64,000 nucleotides of DNA from Helicobacter hepaticus ATCC 51449 (GTDB lineage: Bacteria > Campylobacterota > Campylobacteria > Campylobacterales > Helicobacteraceae), in contig NC_004917.1 in NCBI RefSeq assembly GCF_000007905.1, forward strand, positions 992,001 to 1,056,000, written 5' to 3'. The notes below the pieces were generated by a model, which ran no database searches, was not told where the DNA came from, and saw only the letters and a list, made by a program, of their open reading frames with translations. The translations under genes were made by a program, and so were the position numbers. The number at the start of each line of letters is the position of its first letter. Within the stretch, counting starts at the first letter, position 1. Positions 1-9,784 of this stretch are shown here, in pieces.

Positions 1-557
1 AAAATTATTTTGAATAATGCACTGCTTTGGTTAATCTTATGTAAAAAATGTTCATCAAGAAGTGCATCTTGAAATAAAATTGCAGGAGCAAGAATCTTGG
101 TGCAGATAATATAATCGCCTTGAGATTCTATACTGCCACTACACTCACTTAGCAAAAGCAAATTTCCTTCCGCAATAATCCGAGCGCCGCTATTGACTTG
201 AGATTGCACTACAATATCGCCATTATGATAAATTTCCTCACCACTGCGGACAACCTTCTGAACAAAAAGTGTGCGGGAAGAAGTATGCGCAGTTTGCACA
301 TCAGAAAAACTAGGTTGAGCGGGTATGTCAGAATCTTTACGCGTGAGATAAATGTGCGCCATATCACTTAAATGAGCAAAACTTAAATTATGCTCTTGTA
401 AGAATGCTTGGAGCTGTGGGTCAATCTCATCTCTAAAGCCAAGTGTATGACGTTGCAAAAGAGGGAGGTGTTTTGTAATAAAATCAATATATTCCTGTAT
501 GCTCCCTCCTGCTTCAAATTCAAACAATCGTAAGGTATGTTGCCGAGTTTTAATCAT
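1..557 (-). CDS. minC: Septum site-determining protein MinC (C-terminus cut by window edge)
   Basis: Partial gene reading leftwards out of the window; about 185 residues are visible from an ATG at 557. MinC is the FtsZ-antagonising half of the MinCD division-site inhibitor. The visible second half has the MinC C-domain beta-helix pattern: VRSGEEIYHNGDIVV, then the regularly spaced Gly/Ala turns of NSGARIIAEGNLLLL, then a GDYIICTKI stretch. The N-terminal part is divergent, as is usual for MinC. The M23 peptidase gene ends 13 bases upstream, so the two are probably cotranscribed; a similar peptidase-minC neighbourhood is known in H. pylori. The very C-terminus is missing only because of the window boundary. 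Confidence 0.85.
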   Translation of the reverse strand, partial: MIKTRQHTLRLFEFEAGGSIQEYIDFITKHLPLLQRHTLGFRDEIDPQLQAFLQEHNLSFAHLSDMAHIYLTRKDSDIPAQPSFSDVQTAHTSSRTLFVQKVVRSGEEIYHNGDIVVQSQVNSGARIIAEGNLLLLSECSGSIESQGDYIICTKILAPAILFQDALLDEHFLHKINQSSALFKII

Positions 558-570
558 ACTGCCTAACTTC

Positions 571-1956
571 TTAATGCGCTGAATGTTTTGCCTGATAATA
601 TGCTCGTGTTTTAGCTAAAACACTAATAATATTATCATCAACCCACTTTTGGTCTAACCACTCACTTAAACGAACAAAATGCCCTTGCACTAAAATACTA
701 AAATGCAAATGGTCTCCAAATGCCCAACCTGTCATACCTGTGTTGCCAATCTGTTGCCCTACATTTACCTCATCACTCACATCAACGTGGCTATCTGACA
801 TATGTGAATAAAGTGATGAAACACCAAATCCGTGATAAATTAAAAGCGTATCGCCATAAAGCCCAAGACGACTTTTAAGCAATACAACACCTTTATTGCT
901 TGCGATAATGGGAGCATTTTTGACACTTGCTACATCAATACCTAAATGAATAGCTTCACTAATTTTGTTTTTATTGAGATAATAAGTGCGATAATCCCCA
1001 AAACTCCCTACGAGTTTTGAACCCTTAAGTGGCACAAAGGCTCGAAAAGATTCATCAATGTAGCCATCATCTGAAATCAAATCATTACAAGCTTTTAAGA
1101 TTCTATTTTCATCTTCCTTGCGTATATCCTCATTAAAAAACACAAACCGCTCAACATCATCATTAAAATCCCTATGGAGTTTTTTATCAATGCGTCCAAG
1201 AAGTTCGTTTAACTTACCCTGAAGGAAGCTTTCTTCTATTCTGATATTAGAATGATAATAAGCAACATTAATATTACGCATAAGAGTAATGTTTTGTTTT
1301 GTAATATTGCCTGCTTTGTCTGTGGCAATAATTTGAGCATTAAAAAATTTATTTTTTAGAGGCCACGCAATAATCCCTACATAAATATCATTATCAAGAT
1401 ATTTAAAAAGCTTAAAATCATCAGTGCCATTATTAATATGCACATCTTGTAATGCCATATCCTTGATTTCAAATGCTACAATCGCACTCCCTCCACGGGC
1501 AATTTGATACGATGATGCAATAGGTATGACACTGGGAGGAGTCGTATCTACCACGAGATTGAGCTCAACTTTGGCAGTATTGCCACTAAAAAAATGTGAA
1601 TTACTCCAATCTGTTACAGCAATTTTATATTGAAGCGTTGCCCCATTTTTAAGCAAAGTGGAAGGCTTTGGCAAAGAAATTTTGATAGATTTTGGTTTGT
1701 TTAAAATAATTTCTTTCTCATCACTCAAAATCTCCCCATCAAATATCACTTGCACCCGATAATGCCTAATGCCACTTTCATCATCAAATTTCACCACCAT
1801 CTCATCTTGAAGATTCCAATGCGTTGGAAGATCTTGTCCTTGCATATTCAAACGTGGCTCTTGTGTTTCAAAGATGATAGAAGTAAAGGCGATAATCCCC
1901 ACAATAACAAGTGTCATAATACCTAAACTTGCCAATATTAACCGCTTATTACCCAT
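571..1956 (-). CDS. M23-family peptidoglycan metallopeptidase, membrane-anchored
   Basis: 461 residues. One hydrophobic segment near the N-terminus (about residues 6-28) anchors the protein in the inner membrane. A long extracytoplasmic region follows, and the C-terminus (about 325-440) is an M23/LytM domain. Zinc-site motifs are visible: HLGID (His and Asp ligands) and DHLHFSI (the HxH motif), with an upstream GSFGDYRTYY entry motif typical of this family. All expected ligands are present, so it should be an active DD-endopeptidase or carboxypeptidase that trims cross-linked peptidoglycan and contributes to cell shape in helicobacters. It lies just upstream of minC, linking wall remodelling with division. 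Which Csd-type enzyme it matches was not resolved. Confidence 0.85.
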   Translation of the reverse strand: MGNKRLILASLGIMTLVIVGIIAFTSIIFETQEPRLNMQGQDLPTHWNLQDEMVVKFDDESGIRHYRVQVIFDGEILSDEKEIILNKPKSIKISLPKPSTLLKNGATLQYKIAVTDWSNSHFFSGNTAKVELNLVVDTTPPSVIPIASSYQIARGGSAIVAFEIKDMALQDVHINNGTDDFKLFKYLDNDIYVGIIAWPLKNKFFNAQIIATDKAGNITKQNITLMRNINVAYYHSNIRIEESFLQGKLNELLGRIDKKLHRDFNDDVERFVFFNEDIRKEDENRILKACNDLISDDGYIDESFRAFVPLKGSKLVGSFGDYRTYYLNKNKISEAIHLGIDVASVKNAPIIASNKGVVLLKSRLGLYGDTLLIYHGFGVSSLYSHMSDSHVDVSDEVNVGQQIGNTGMTGWAFGDHLHFSILVQGHFVRLSEWLDQKWVDDNIISVLAKTRAYYQAKHSAH

Positions 1957-2013
1957 ACTCGTGCCTTTTTTGGATTAATTAAAGAATATAAGGTTTTATT
2001 ATATCATAAAGTC

Positions 2014-3141
2014 TTATATTTGACGCTCTTTAGCTACTTTCTCCCCTGCAATTTCAAGAATCTTACTCATTTTTTTCTTACCTTCACGCTCTTCAAGATA
2101 TGCTACCTCACTTAACACCTGTCCTACCGCAGCAAAAAGGTCGTGAGGTATAACTTGATTTAAATCCAACTGCCGATAAAGTTCGCGTGCAAGCGGTGGA
2201 TTCTCAATGATTTTAATATCATATTCCCTTGCTATACTTTTAATTCGTATAGCAAGCTCATCAATGCCTTTTGCCACTAATATCGGAGGCATACCTTGAG
2301 CAATCTCTTTTTCACTATAACGCAATGCCACAGCATAATGTGTAGGGTTAGTAATAACAACTGAGGCAGAGGGAATTTCTTGCATCATACGATTACTTGC
2401 AATTTTTTGTTGCATTTGACGAATCTTAGCCTTCACCTCCGGGCTTTGTTCATATTGCTTGTATTCATCTTTGACTTCTTTAATGCTCATTTTGAGACTT
2501 TTAATGTATTGATAACGTTTAATGAGATAATCACTTACTGCCATAATAAAAAACAAAATTAATAACACTCCAATAAGAATAAGTGCCTTTTGTCTAAACC
2601 ACATAATTTGTCCATACAATCCACTCATAGACACACTAGGAAGCTCATTAAAAAAACTTACAAACACAGCAAACCCGACAATAAAAGCTACAAATACCTT
2701 TAATGTAATCATAAAGCCATCAAGAATCTTTTTAAGAGAAATAACATTTTTAATGCCCGTTATAGGGTTAATTTTAGATATTTTAGGTTTAATAGCCTTA
2801 GGCGATAGAAGTAACCCAAATTGTGCAATATTTGCAATAACCCCCGTAATCATCAACACAAGAAAAAGTGGTGCGAGCATAAAAAAAACTTCAAGTCCAA
2901 TACTTAGCATTAGATTACCCAATAAACGCCTATCTACATCAAGTATAATAAGCTTATTAATATGGTGAAAGATTCTTTGAGCGCATTCAATCCAAAAAGG
3001 TATGAGCAAAAACATCAAACCTAACCCTACAAGCAAAATAAAAAAACCAGCAAGTTCAGGGCTTTTACTGACATTGCCCTCTTCACGAGCCTTTTGAATC
3101 TTATGCGCCGATGGGGCTTGGGTTTTTTCTTCATCAGCCAT
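2014..3141 (-). CDS. flhB: Flagellar type III export gate protein FlhB
   Basis: 375 residues. It begins with the family signature MADEEKTQAPSAHKIQKARE. About four membrane segments follow (residues 30-215), then a charged cytoplasmic linker and the FlhBC autocleavage motif NPTH within VVITNPTHYAVALRY. FlhB sits in the basal-body export gate, and self-cleavage between Asn and Pro switches export from rod/hook substrates to filament substrates. The cleavage residues are intact. The mobA gene ends 3 bases upstream of its start, so mobA and flhB are tightly coupled on the minus strand, an arrangement also found in H. pylori. Confidence 0.97.
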   Translation of the reverse strand: MADEEKTQAPSAHKIQKAREEGNVSKSPELAGFFILLVGLGLMFLLIPFWIECAQRIFHHINKLIILDVDRRLLGNLMLSIGLEVFFMLAPLFLVLMITGVIANIAQFGLLLSPKAIKPKISKINPITGIKNVISLKKILDGFMITLKVFVAFIVGFAVFVSFFNELPSVSMSGLYGQIMWFRQKALILIGVLLILFFIMAVSDYLIKRYQYIKSLKMSIKEVKDEYKQYEQSPEVKAKIRQMQQKIASNRMMQEIPSASVVITNPTHYAVALRYSEKEIAQGMPPILVAKGIDELAIRIKSIAREYDIKIIENPPLARELYRQLDLNQVIPHDLFAAVGQVLSEVAYLEEREGKKKMSKILEIAGEKVAKERQI

Positions 3142-3144
3142 AAT

Positions 3145-3714
3145 TTATTCCATATTCTCATAAAGTTTTAAGGCATTATAATAATCGTCCATTGTATTGA
3201 TATTAAAGCATTCCTTTTCTGTTGCAAGGACACTTTGATGTGGGTGAGATTCTATAATGCGGTGCAGAGCATAACTTTTAGACTTATATGCCCATATAAG
3301 TGCATCAAGCATAGATTTGTGCCATTTAGAAATAAGATAATGCGCCTTATCGGCACTTTGTGCGTAAGTAATAGGTGCATTTGAATCTGCGAGTTGTCGC
3401 AAAGTCTCTCCACGCACAAAAGGCGTATCCACACTAACAAAGAGTATTTCTTGGGTTTTAAGCTTCTCAAAGGCATTTATCATTCCGATGATGGGTGCAT
3501 AAATGCGACTTCTTTCAATCAAAAATGGCGCATCAAAGGTGAATTTCTTTTTATCTTTGGTGCTAATATATACTTTTTCACATATTTTGCTTAAGTGCGT
3601 AAATACCCACTGGCTTAGATTTTCCTTCCCAAAAGCGACTTGCGTTTTATCCTCTCCTAAACGCGAACTTTTACCCCCAGCTAAAATCACGCACGGAATC
3701 ATTATTTTTTGCAT
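3145..3714 (-). CDS. mobA: Molybdenum cofactor guanylyltransferase MobA
   Basis: 189 residues. The N-terminus carries the nucleotidyltransferase signature LAGGKSSRLGEDK, and a metal-binding SVDTPF motif lies in the middle. MobA attaches GMP to molybdopterin to make the bis-MGD cofactor of enzymes such as formate dehydrogenase and periplasmic nitrate reductase. The neighbouring moaA, transcribed divergently from the other side of a 93-bp gap, carries out the first step of the same pathway, so this small cluster covers early and late steps of molybdenum cofactor synthesis. Downstream it runs directly into flhB with a 3-base gap. Confidence 0.93.
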   Translation of the reverse strand: MQKIMIPCVILAGGKSSRLGEDKTQVAFGKENLSQWVFTHLSKICEKVYISTKDKKKFTFDAPFLIERSRIYAPIIGMINAFEKLKTQEILFVSVDTPFVRGETLRQLADSNAPITYAQSADKAHYLISKWHKSMLDALIWAYKSKSYALHRIIESHPHQSVLATEKECFNINTMDDYYNALKLYENME

Positions 3715-3807
3715 AAAAACCTTTCATTTTTGGTGGGCATTATATCTTATTTTGTATAATCCTAAATACTTGGGTATAAAGCAAATTTATTATTTTGGAA
3801 TGGTTTA

Positions 3808-4806
3808 ATGTTAATAGATTCTTTTTCTCGCACCATTGATTATATGCGCGTCTCTGTTACCAAAATGTGCAATTTTCGCTGTCAATATTGTATGCCTGAT
3901 ACACCAGAATCTTTTGTAGATGAGAGTGCGCTCCCCCTACCCAAAATGCTTGAATTTATTAAACTTGCCATTGATAATGGTATAAAAAAGATTCGCATTA
4001 CAGGCGGTGAACCGCTCTTAAGAGCAGATTTAAGCGCATTTATTGCTCAAATTTATGAATACGCTCCACATATTGAACTCACACTTACAAGCAATGCTTT
4101 CTTACTTGAAAAATATGCCAAAGACCTCAAAGAAGCAGGACTTTCGCGTATTAATATTTCCTTAGATTCTCTTAAAAATGAACGTATAAAGCTTATTTCT
4201 AAACGCGATGCCTTGCCACAAATTCTAAAAGGCATTCACAAAGCTGCCGCTCTTGGGTTAGGCATTAAACTCAATATGGTGCCAATTCAAGGCGTAAATG
4301 ACGACGAGATTGTTGATATGCTTCATTTTGCTGCCACTTATAGCTTTGGTATTCGTTTTATTGAATTTATGGAAAATATCCACGCAAAAGATGGCTTAAA
4401 AGGTTTGCGAAGTGCAGAGATTCTTAATATTATCAATGCCAAATATCCTACTACTTTAGAAAAAAAAGAATGCTTTGGTCCTGCAAAGCTTTATTCAATT
4501 ACCTTAAAAAATAATGATTCACACTCTTTGCCAAAACAGCTCACCTTTGGCATTATCTCTCCGCACGAAGATGATTTTTGTGCGAGTTGTAATCGTATCC
4601 GCCTCACAAGTGATGGTGTGATTTGTCCTTGCTTGTATTATCAAGAGAGTGTGAATCTTAAAGATGCCATTATGCAAGGTGATAAGGAAGGTATGCAAAA
4701 ACTCTTAGAACTCTCTGTGCGTAATAAACCTGAAAAAAATCAATGGGAGCAGGAAATGGAGCAACAAAACCATTCTACACGTGCGTTTTATTATACAGGC
4801 GGATAA
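3808..4806 (+). CDS. moaA: GTP 3',8-cyclase MoaA (radical SAM)
   Basis: 332 residues. The N-terminal radical-SAM cluster motif CNFRCQYC is followed by ITGGEPLLR. The C-terminal second 4Fe-4S cluster is held by cysteines in CASCNRIR and the later VICPC. The protein ends in the conserved Gly-Gly tail (YYTGG) needed for MoaA activity. It converts GTP to 3',8-cyclo-7,8-dihydro-GTP, the first step of molybdopterin synthesis. The start is the ATG following TTTA; the ribosome-binding site is weak. It is divergent from mobA, and the 93-bp gap must hold both promoters. Confidence 0.96.
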   Translation: MLIDSFSRTIDYMRVSVTKMCNFRCQYCMPDTPESFVDESALPLPKMLEFIKLAIDNGIKKIRITGGEPLLRADLSAFIAQIYEYAPHIELTLTSNAFLLEKYAKDLKEAGLSRINISLDSLKNERIKLISKRDALPQILKGIHKAAALGLGIKLNMVPIQGVNDDEIVDMLHFAATYSFGIRFIEFMENIHAKDGLKGLRSAEILNIINAKYPTTLEKKECFGPAKLYSITLKNNDSHSLPKQLTFGIISPHEDDFCASCNRIRLTSDGVICPCLYYQESVNLKDAIMQGDKEGMQKLLELSVRNKPEKNQWEQEMEQQNHSTRAFYYTGG

Positions 4807-4901
4807 TTCTTTGCTGTGCAAACAAAGTGTGTAAATGAGATTCTAAGATTTTATACTATACAATCACTTTTATTGTATATGAAATTTATACAGGAGGAAA
4901 A

Positions 4902-5987
4902 ATGGATTTATTGCAAAGGGCTCTAGCACAAGATACAGATTTAAGCCCAAAAGAGCTAAGCGGACTTTATGAATATGATATTTTCACACTTGGCGAAGCA
5001 GCGCACAATCTCCGCACAGAACTTTATGGCAAAAAAGTATTTTTTAATAACAATCGTCATATCAACCCAAGCAATATCTGTGCAGATGTATGTAAATTTT
5101 GTGCATTTTCCGCCTCACGCAAAAATCCTAATCCTTATTCTATGAGCATTGATGAGATTCTCGCTCAAGCACACGATGCTTATGAAAATGGTGCAAAAGA
5201 ACTTCATATCGTCTCTAGCCATAATCCAAACTATACTTATGAATGGTATTTTGAGCTTTTCAAAGAAGTAAAAAAAGCTCTACCACAAGTCCATTTAAAA
5301 GCTCTTACTGCTGCAGAAGTGGATTATTTGGACAGAATCTCAAACAAAGGCTATAAAAAAGTGCTCGAAGATATGGCACAAGCAGGAGTGGATTCTATGC
5401 CTGGAGGTGGTGCTGAAATCTTTGATGAAGAAGTGCGCGCTTTTATATGCAAAGGCAAAGTGAGCTCACAAAGATGGCTTGAGATTCACACATATTGGCA
5501 CACTCTAGGAAAAATGAGTAATGCAACAATGCTTTTTGGACATATAGAACAAAGAGAACATAGAATTGACCATATGCTGCGATTACGCTCTACACAAAGC
5601 GAAAGTAGCAAGGTAACAAATAAGCAAGGTGGCTTTAATGCCTTTATTCCTCTTCTTTATCAACGTGAAAATAATTTCCTTAATGTCAAAACATTTCCAA
5701 GCGGACAAGAGATTCTAAAAACAATTTCTATTGCGAGAATCTTGCTTTATAATATCCCACATATCAAAGCATATTGGGCAACTTTAGGGCTTAATCTTGC
5801 TATTGTTGCACAAGAATTTGGCGCTGATGATATGGACGGAACAATCCAATTAGAAAGTATTCAATCTGCTGCGGGAGCAAAAAGCAAAGGTGGATTAAGC
5901 AAAGAAGAACTTATCTCTCAAATTAAAGATGCCGGATTTCGTGCAATAGAGCGAGATTCTCTTTATAATGAACTTGCAGAGTGCTAA
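4902..5987 (+). CDS. mqnE: Aminofutalosine synthase MqnE (radical SAM)
   Basis: 361 residues preceded by a strong AGGAGG site. Radical-SAM cysteines appear as CADVCKFCAF (CxxxCxxC, about residues 60-67), and the MqnE-typical MPGGGAEIF motif is in the middle. It joins chorismate-derived 3-[(1-carboxyvinyl)oxy]benzoate to SAM to make aminofutalosine, the entry of the futalosine menaquinone route that Helicobacter and Campylobacter use instead of the classical Men pathway. It ends 3 bases before the ccoI start, so the two are cotranscribed. Confusion with MqnC is possible in principle, but the MPGGGAEIF context favours MqnE. Confidence 0.9.
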   Translation: MDLLQRALAQDTDLSPKELSGLYEYDIFTLGEAAHNLRTELYGKKVFFNNNRHINPSNICADVCKFCAFSASRKNPNPYSMSIDEILAQAHDAYENGAKELHIVSSHNPNYTYEWYFELFKEVKKALPQVHLKALTAAEVDYLDRISNKGYKKVLEDMAQAGVDSMPGGGAEIFDEEVRAFICKGKVSSQRWLEIHTYWHTLGKMSNATMLFGHIEQREHRIDHMLRLRSTQSESSKVTNKQGGFNAFIPLLYQRENNFLNVKTFPSGQEILKTISIARILLYNIPHIKAYWATLGLNLAIVAQEFGADDMDGTIQLESIQSAAGAKSKGGLSKEELISQIKDAGFRAIERDSLYNELAEC

Positions 5988-5990
5988 AAA

Positions 5991-8483
5991 GTGCGATGTT
6001 CCCATTGTCAGCTTGAATATGATATTTCACAACTAAGCACACGCTACAATGAGCAAGGCGAGGAGTTGCATTTTTGCTGTAATGGCTGTGAGAGTGTGTA
6101 TTTTTTACTCCAAAAGTCCTCACTCACAAGCTTTTATGATAAGCTCACAAGCCCTCTCACTCCACCAACACTTGATACACACAATGATTTAGCACGATTT
6201 GATACAGACGCGTTTATGCAAAAATACGTCCATACCATTACAAAAGATGAGATGAAACTCTGCGAAGTGCATTTAATCATTAGCGGAATTCATTGTGCAG
6301 CGTGTATTTGGCTCAATGAAAAGCTCCTTTTAGCGCAGGAAGGAATTATAAGCGCCACAATTAATTACACAAACAACAAAGCAACAATTGTATGGGATAG
6401 AAACAAGCTTCCTTTAAGCACTATTATCACTCTTATTCAATCTATAGGATATGATGCGTATGTATATGATAGCCGAATTCAAGAAAGTGCAGATAAAAAG
6501 CAAATGAAAGAATACTATATACGCGTTATTGTTGCGCTTTTTTGCACAATGAATATTATGTGGGTAGCCATTGCACAATATAGTGGATATTTTCTTGGTA
6601 TCACTAAGGAAGCAAAAGATATTTTGAATCTTGCCTCATTTATCCTCTGCACTCCTGCACTTTTTTACTCTGGGTGGGTGTTTTTTCGCTCAAGTTATTA
6701 TGGATTAAGAAATGGTTTTGTGGGTATGGATTTACTCGTTGCTGTTGGCTCTACATTGACTTATTTTTATTCTATATATGCTGCTATTACGCACAGTGGA
6801 GAGACTTATTTTGAATCTGTGAGTATGATTATCACCTTTGTATTAATTGGTAAGTTTTTAGAAGTTCGAGCACGCAAAAATGCAGGGGATAGCCTTGATA
6901 AACTCAATCATCTACTACCCACAAGTGTGGAACTCTGTGATAAACAAAATCCTCATCTCACACGTCAAGTTACTCCAGAAGAGGTGCAAATTGGTGATAT
7001 GATTCTTGTAAAAGCAGGTGAAAAAATTGCCATTGATGGCATTTTGCTCAGTCAAAGAGCAATTTTTGATACAAAAGCAATCAGTGGTGAATCCTTGCCT
7101 ATAGAATCTAAAGAAGGCGATGAGATTCTCTCCGGCTATGTTAATCTTAACCATCAAATTTTTTATCAAGCGACCAAAATATTCTCACAAAGCCTTATGA
7201 GCCATATTATCGAACTTGTAAGCGCTTCTCTTAATTATAAACCACATATACAGAATCTTGCTAATAGCCTCTCGCAGTATTTTTCACGTGTGATTTTAAG
7301 TATAGCTTTACTTTGTTTTTTAGGCTGGTATTTCATAGGAAATGTAGGGGTTGAAAAATCGCTTATGGTAGCTATATCTGTGATTATTATCGCTTGTCCT
7401 TGTGCGTTGGCTTTGGCTACGCCTATTGCTTCTGTAGTTGGTATTGGCGAATCTTATCGCCACAATGTGCTTTTCAAACAAGCAAAATTCCTTGAAAGTC
7501 TTGCAAAAGCAAATATAGTTATCTTTGATAAAACAGGAACACTTACTATTGGCAAACCAAAGGTGCAACAATGTTACATACAATCCGCTTATGATAAGCA
7601 ACTTTTACGTGAGTTTGTGCGATTAAGCAAACATCCTGTGGCACTAGGAATTTTTGATTTTTTGGATACTCATACAGATTCAAGCACACAAGAAACTATA
7701 TGGAATCTTAAGGACTTTCAGCAATTTGATGCACAAGGTATTTCTGCTTTGGTAGAGAGTGAAAATCAAAGTATTACACTTGTAGGAGGAAATTTAGAAT
7801 TTTTGCAAAATAAGGGCTTTATTCTCCCGAAACTTACAATTAATAAAGGTATGGTCTTTGCCTATGGTATGCAAAAAAATGAAGAAAATATTTTACTTGA
7901 AATTTTTGAGCTCTATGATGAACCAAAACCCTATGCTAAAACTTTAATAGAATCTCTTCATAAACGTGGGATTGCCACAGCACTTCTTAGCGGTGATAGA
8001 GCGGAGAGCGTAGAGCAAATCAGCTCACTTATAAACATTCAAGAATCTCATCATAGTCTCTCGCCCTTACAAAAGGCAGAATGGATAGAATCTTATAAAC
8101 ATAAACACCCTCGCAATGTGCTTGTGATGGTGGGCGATGGGATCAATGATGCACCTGCGCTTAGTAAGAGCGATATTGCTATTTCTATGGGTGCAGGGAG
8201 TGATATTGCTATTTTAAGTAGCGATGTAGTCATTCTTGATGATAAACTCTCCACGCTACATAATGCCTTTGAAATCGCCCATAGAACTTATGTTAGTATC
8301 AAGCAAAATATAGCTTTGAGCATCGGCTATAATGCTTTAAGCGTGCCAATAGCTACTGCTGGACTTGTAATACCGCTTTTCGCTGCGCTTTCTATGAGTC
8401 TAAGCTCTCTTATTGTAGTATTTAATTCTATGCGATTAAAATATTTTAAAGGTGAAACACAAAATGAAAATAAAAATGGGTAG
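5991..8483 (+). CDS. ccoI: FixI/CcoI-type copper P1B ATPase for cbb3 oxidase assembly
   Basis: 830 residues with a GTG start 3 bases after mqnE. The N-terminus has the FixI-type double cysteine module (CSHC, then CCNGC), followed by an HMA domain with CAAC at about residue 102. Membrane segments follow, then the transport motif CPCALALATP, the phosphorylation site DKTGTLT and the hinge GDGINDAPALS. All P1B copper-ATPase landmarks are intact. The extra N-terminal CCxGC module separates FixI/CcoI from detoxifying CopA, so the likely role is delivering copper to the cbb3-type terminal oxidase. The only candidate GTG or ATG that includes this module is the one chosen. Confidence 0.92.
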   Translation: MRCSHCQLEYDISQLSTRYNEQGEELHFCCNGCESVYFLLQKSSLTSFYDKLTSPLTPPTLDTHNDLARFDTDAFMQKYVHTITKDEMKLCEVHLIISGIHCAACIWLNEKLLLAQEGIISATINYTNNKATIVWDRNKLPLSTIITLIQSIGYDAYVYDSRIQESADKKQMKEYYIRVIVALFCTMNIMWVAIAQYSGYFLGITKEAKDILNLASFILCTPALFYSGWVFFRSSYYGLRNGFVGMDLLVAVGSTLTYFYSIYAAITHSGETYFESVSMIITFVLIGKFLEVRARKNAGDSLDKLNHLLPTSVELCDKQNPHLTRQVTPEEVQIGDMILVKAGEKIAIDGILLSQRAIFDTKAISGESLPIESKEGDEILSGYVNLNHQIFYQATKIFSQSLMSHIIELVSASLNYKPHIQNLANSLSQYFSRVILSIALLCFLGWYFIGNVGVEKSLMVAISVIIIACPCALALATPIASVVGIGESYRHNVLFKQAKFLESLAKANIVIFDKTGTLTIGKPKVQQCYIQSAYDKQLLREFVRLSKHPVALGIFDFLDTHTDSSTQETIWNLKDFQQFDAQGISALVESENQSITLVGGNLEFLQNKGFILPKLTINKGMVFAYGMQKNEENILLEIFELYDEPKPYAKTLIESLHKRGIATALLSGDRAESVEQISSLINIQESHHSLSPLQKAEWIESYKHKHPRNVLVMVGDGINDAPALSKSDIAISMGAGSDIAILSSDVVILDDKLSTLHNAFEIAHRTYVSIKQNIALSIGYNALSVPIATAGLVIPLFAALSMSLSSLIVVFNSMRLKYFKGETQNENKNG

Positions 8484-8592
8484 ATTCTAAAGAAGACAAA
8501 CAAAATCTCATAAGAATATAAATTATTTTAGTTGTTCTTGTGAAAATTTAGCGTAATATAAAGATGTTTCATTTTATTTTAAGGAGGAATTC

Positions 8593-9708
8593 ATGAAAAA
8601 ACATATTGTTTTTTTTGAAGCAGTGGGAGGCAGTGATAAAGGTAAAGACGGGCACAGAAAAGACACTGTGCCAATGATGGATTATCTCAAGAAGCTTGGT
8701 TGGAACGCAGAGGTTGTCTTTTTTACAGACGAGATTTTACGCGATGAGGCAAAAAAGAATGAAATCTATGAGTATGTTAAAAAGTCTGCTGATGCGTATG
8801 TTTCACGCGTAAATCCGGGTAACCTCAAAGAAGAAAAACTCTATTTTGATGTATTGCGCAAACTTTGCGCTGATGGCGTCATCGGTATGCCACACCCTGA
8901 TGCAATGATTGGCTATGGTGCAAAAGATGCTTTAACTAAGCTTCGCAATACAGAACTTGTGCCAACAGACACTCTAGCTTATTATGACCCAAGCGAGGCA
9001 GCTAGAATTGGTGTAAAATGGGAAGCAGGAGGCGAACACGACTTCAAAAAGAACTTTCCCAAAACTCTTGCAAAAGGCGAAAGGGTGCTCAAACAAAATC
9101 GTGGTTCAACAGGTGAGGGTATTTGGCGGGTGCAAATCAAAGACCCAAGCAAATACAAAGGTGTGAGCGAATTACCACTTGATACAGAGATTCGCTGCAC
9201 AGAAGCAGTAGATAATCACGTTGAAGAGCGCAAACTCGGTGAGTTTATGGATTTTTGTGAAAAATACCTCAAGGGTGATAATGGTATGCTCGTGGATATG
9301 ACATTCTTACCTCGTATCAAAGAGGGTGAAATCAGAATCCTTATGCTTTATAAAGATCCGATTTATGTTGTGCATAAAAAACCAGCTGAAGGCGCGGATG
9401 CATTCTCTGCAACACTCTTTAGTGGCGCAAAATATCGCTATGATAAGCCAGAGCAATGGAGCACTCTAGTAGATTACTTCCTTTCAAATCTCCCAGAGAT
9501 TAAAACTAAACTTGGCAACTATGATTTGCCGCTCATTTGGACAGCGGACTTTATCCTTGATACAGATGCAAATGGTAAAGATAAATATGTTTTGGGTGAG
9601 ATTAACTGCTCTTGTGTAGGCTTTACTTCTCCGGCAGAGTTTTTAGATAAAACTGCGCGTAGAGTAGCAAACACAATTATCAACATTGTGGAAGATGCGC
9701 AATCTTAA
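8593..9708 (+). CDS. Cj0069-family protein, ATP-grasp-like
   Basis: 371 residues with an excellent AAGGAGGAATTC site before the ATG. The sequence matches what is known as the Cj0069 family, a conserved epsilonproteobacterial protein. An ATP-grasp-like layout is suggested by KQNRGSTGEGIWRV (a glycine-rich phosphate loop following a Lys) and by the late LGEINCSCVGF, where Glu and Asn sit as metal ligands do in ATP-grasp ligases. Its substrate is unknown. It stands alone, followed by a perfect palindrome and a convergent gene. Base composition is slightly GC-richer than its surroundings and codon use looks well adapted, consistent with good expression. Confidence 0.75.
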   Translation: MKKHIVFFEAVGGSDKGKDGHRKDTVPMMDYLKKLGWNAEVVFFTDEILRDEAKKNEIYEYVKKSADAYVSRVNPGNLKEEKLYFDVLRKLCADGVIGMPHPDAMIGYGAKDALTKLRNTELVPTDTLAYYDPSEAARIGVKWEAGGEHDFKKNFPKTLAKGERVLKQNRGSTGEGIWRVQIKDPSKYKGVSELPLDTEIRCTEAVDNHVEERKLGEFMDFCEKYLKGDNGMLVDMTFLPRIKEGEIRILMLYKDPIYVVHKKPAEGADAFSATLFSGAKYRYDKPEQWSTLVDYFLSNLPEIKTKLGNYDLPLIWTADFILDTDANGKDKYVLGEINCSCVGFTSPAEFLDKTARRVANTIINIVEDAQS

Positions 9709-9730
9709 TTCTTCATCTTTCCTACCTTCA

Positions 9731-9762
9731 TCAAACTAGATTCTATATAGAATCTAGTTTGA
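9731..9762. repeat. Perfect 32-bp palindrome between convergent genes
   Basis: The 32 bases form a perfect inverted repeat with no spacer: TCAAACTAGATTCTAT is followed by its exact reverse complement. It lies 22 bases after the Cj0069-family stop and 22 bases before the stop of the convergent small gene, the position expected for a bidirectional terminator. There is no T-run after either arm, so classical Rho-independent termination is doubtful. Each arm contains the abundant AGATTCT heptamer of this genome. Confidence 0.6.
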
Positions 9763-9784
9763 AACCTTAACTTAACCCCTTCTT

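Noticed and set aside
9731-9762. Calling the palindrome a Rho-independent terminator
   Set aside because: Neither arm is followed by a T-run, and the stem is AT-rich.
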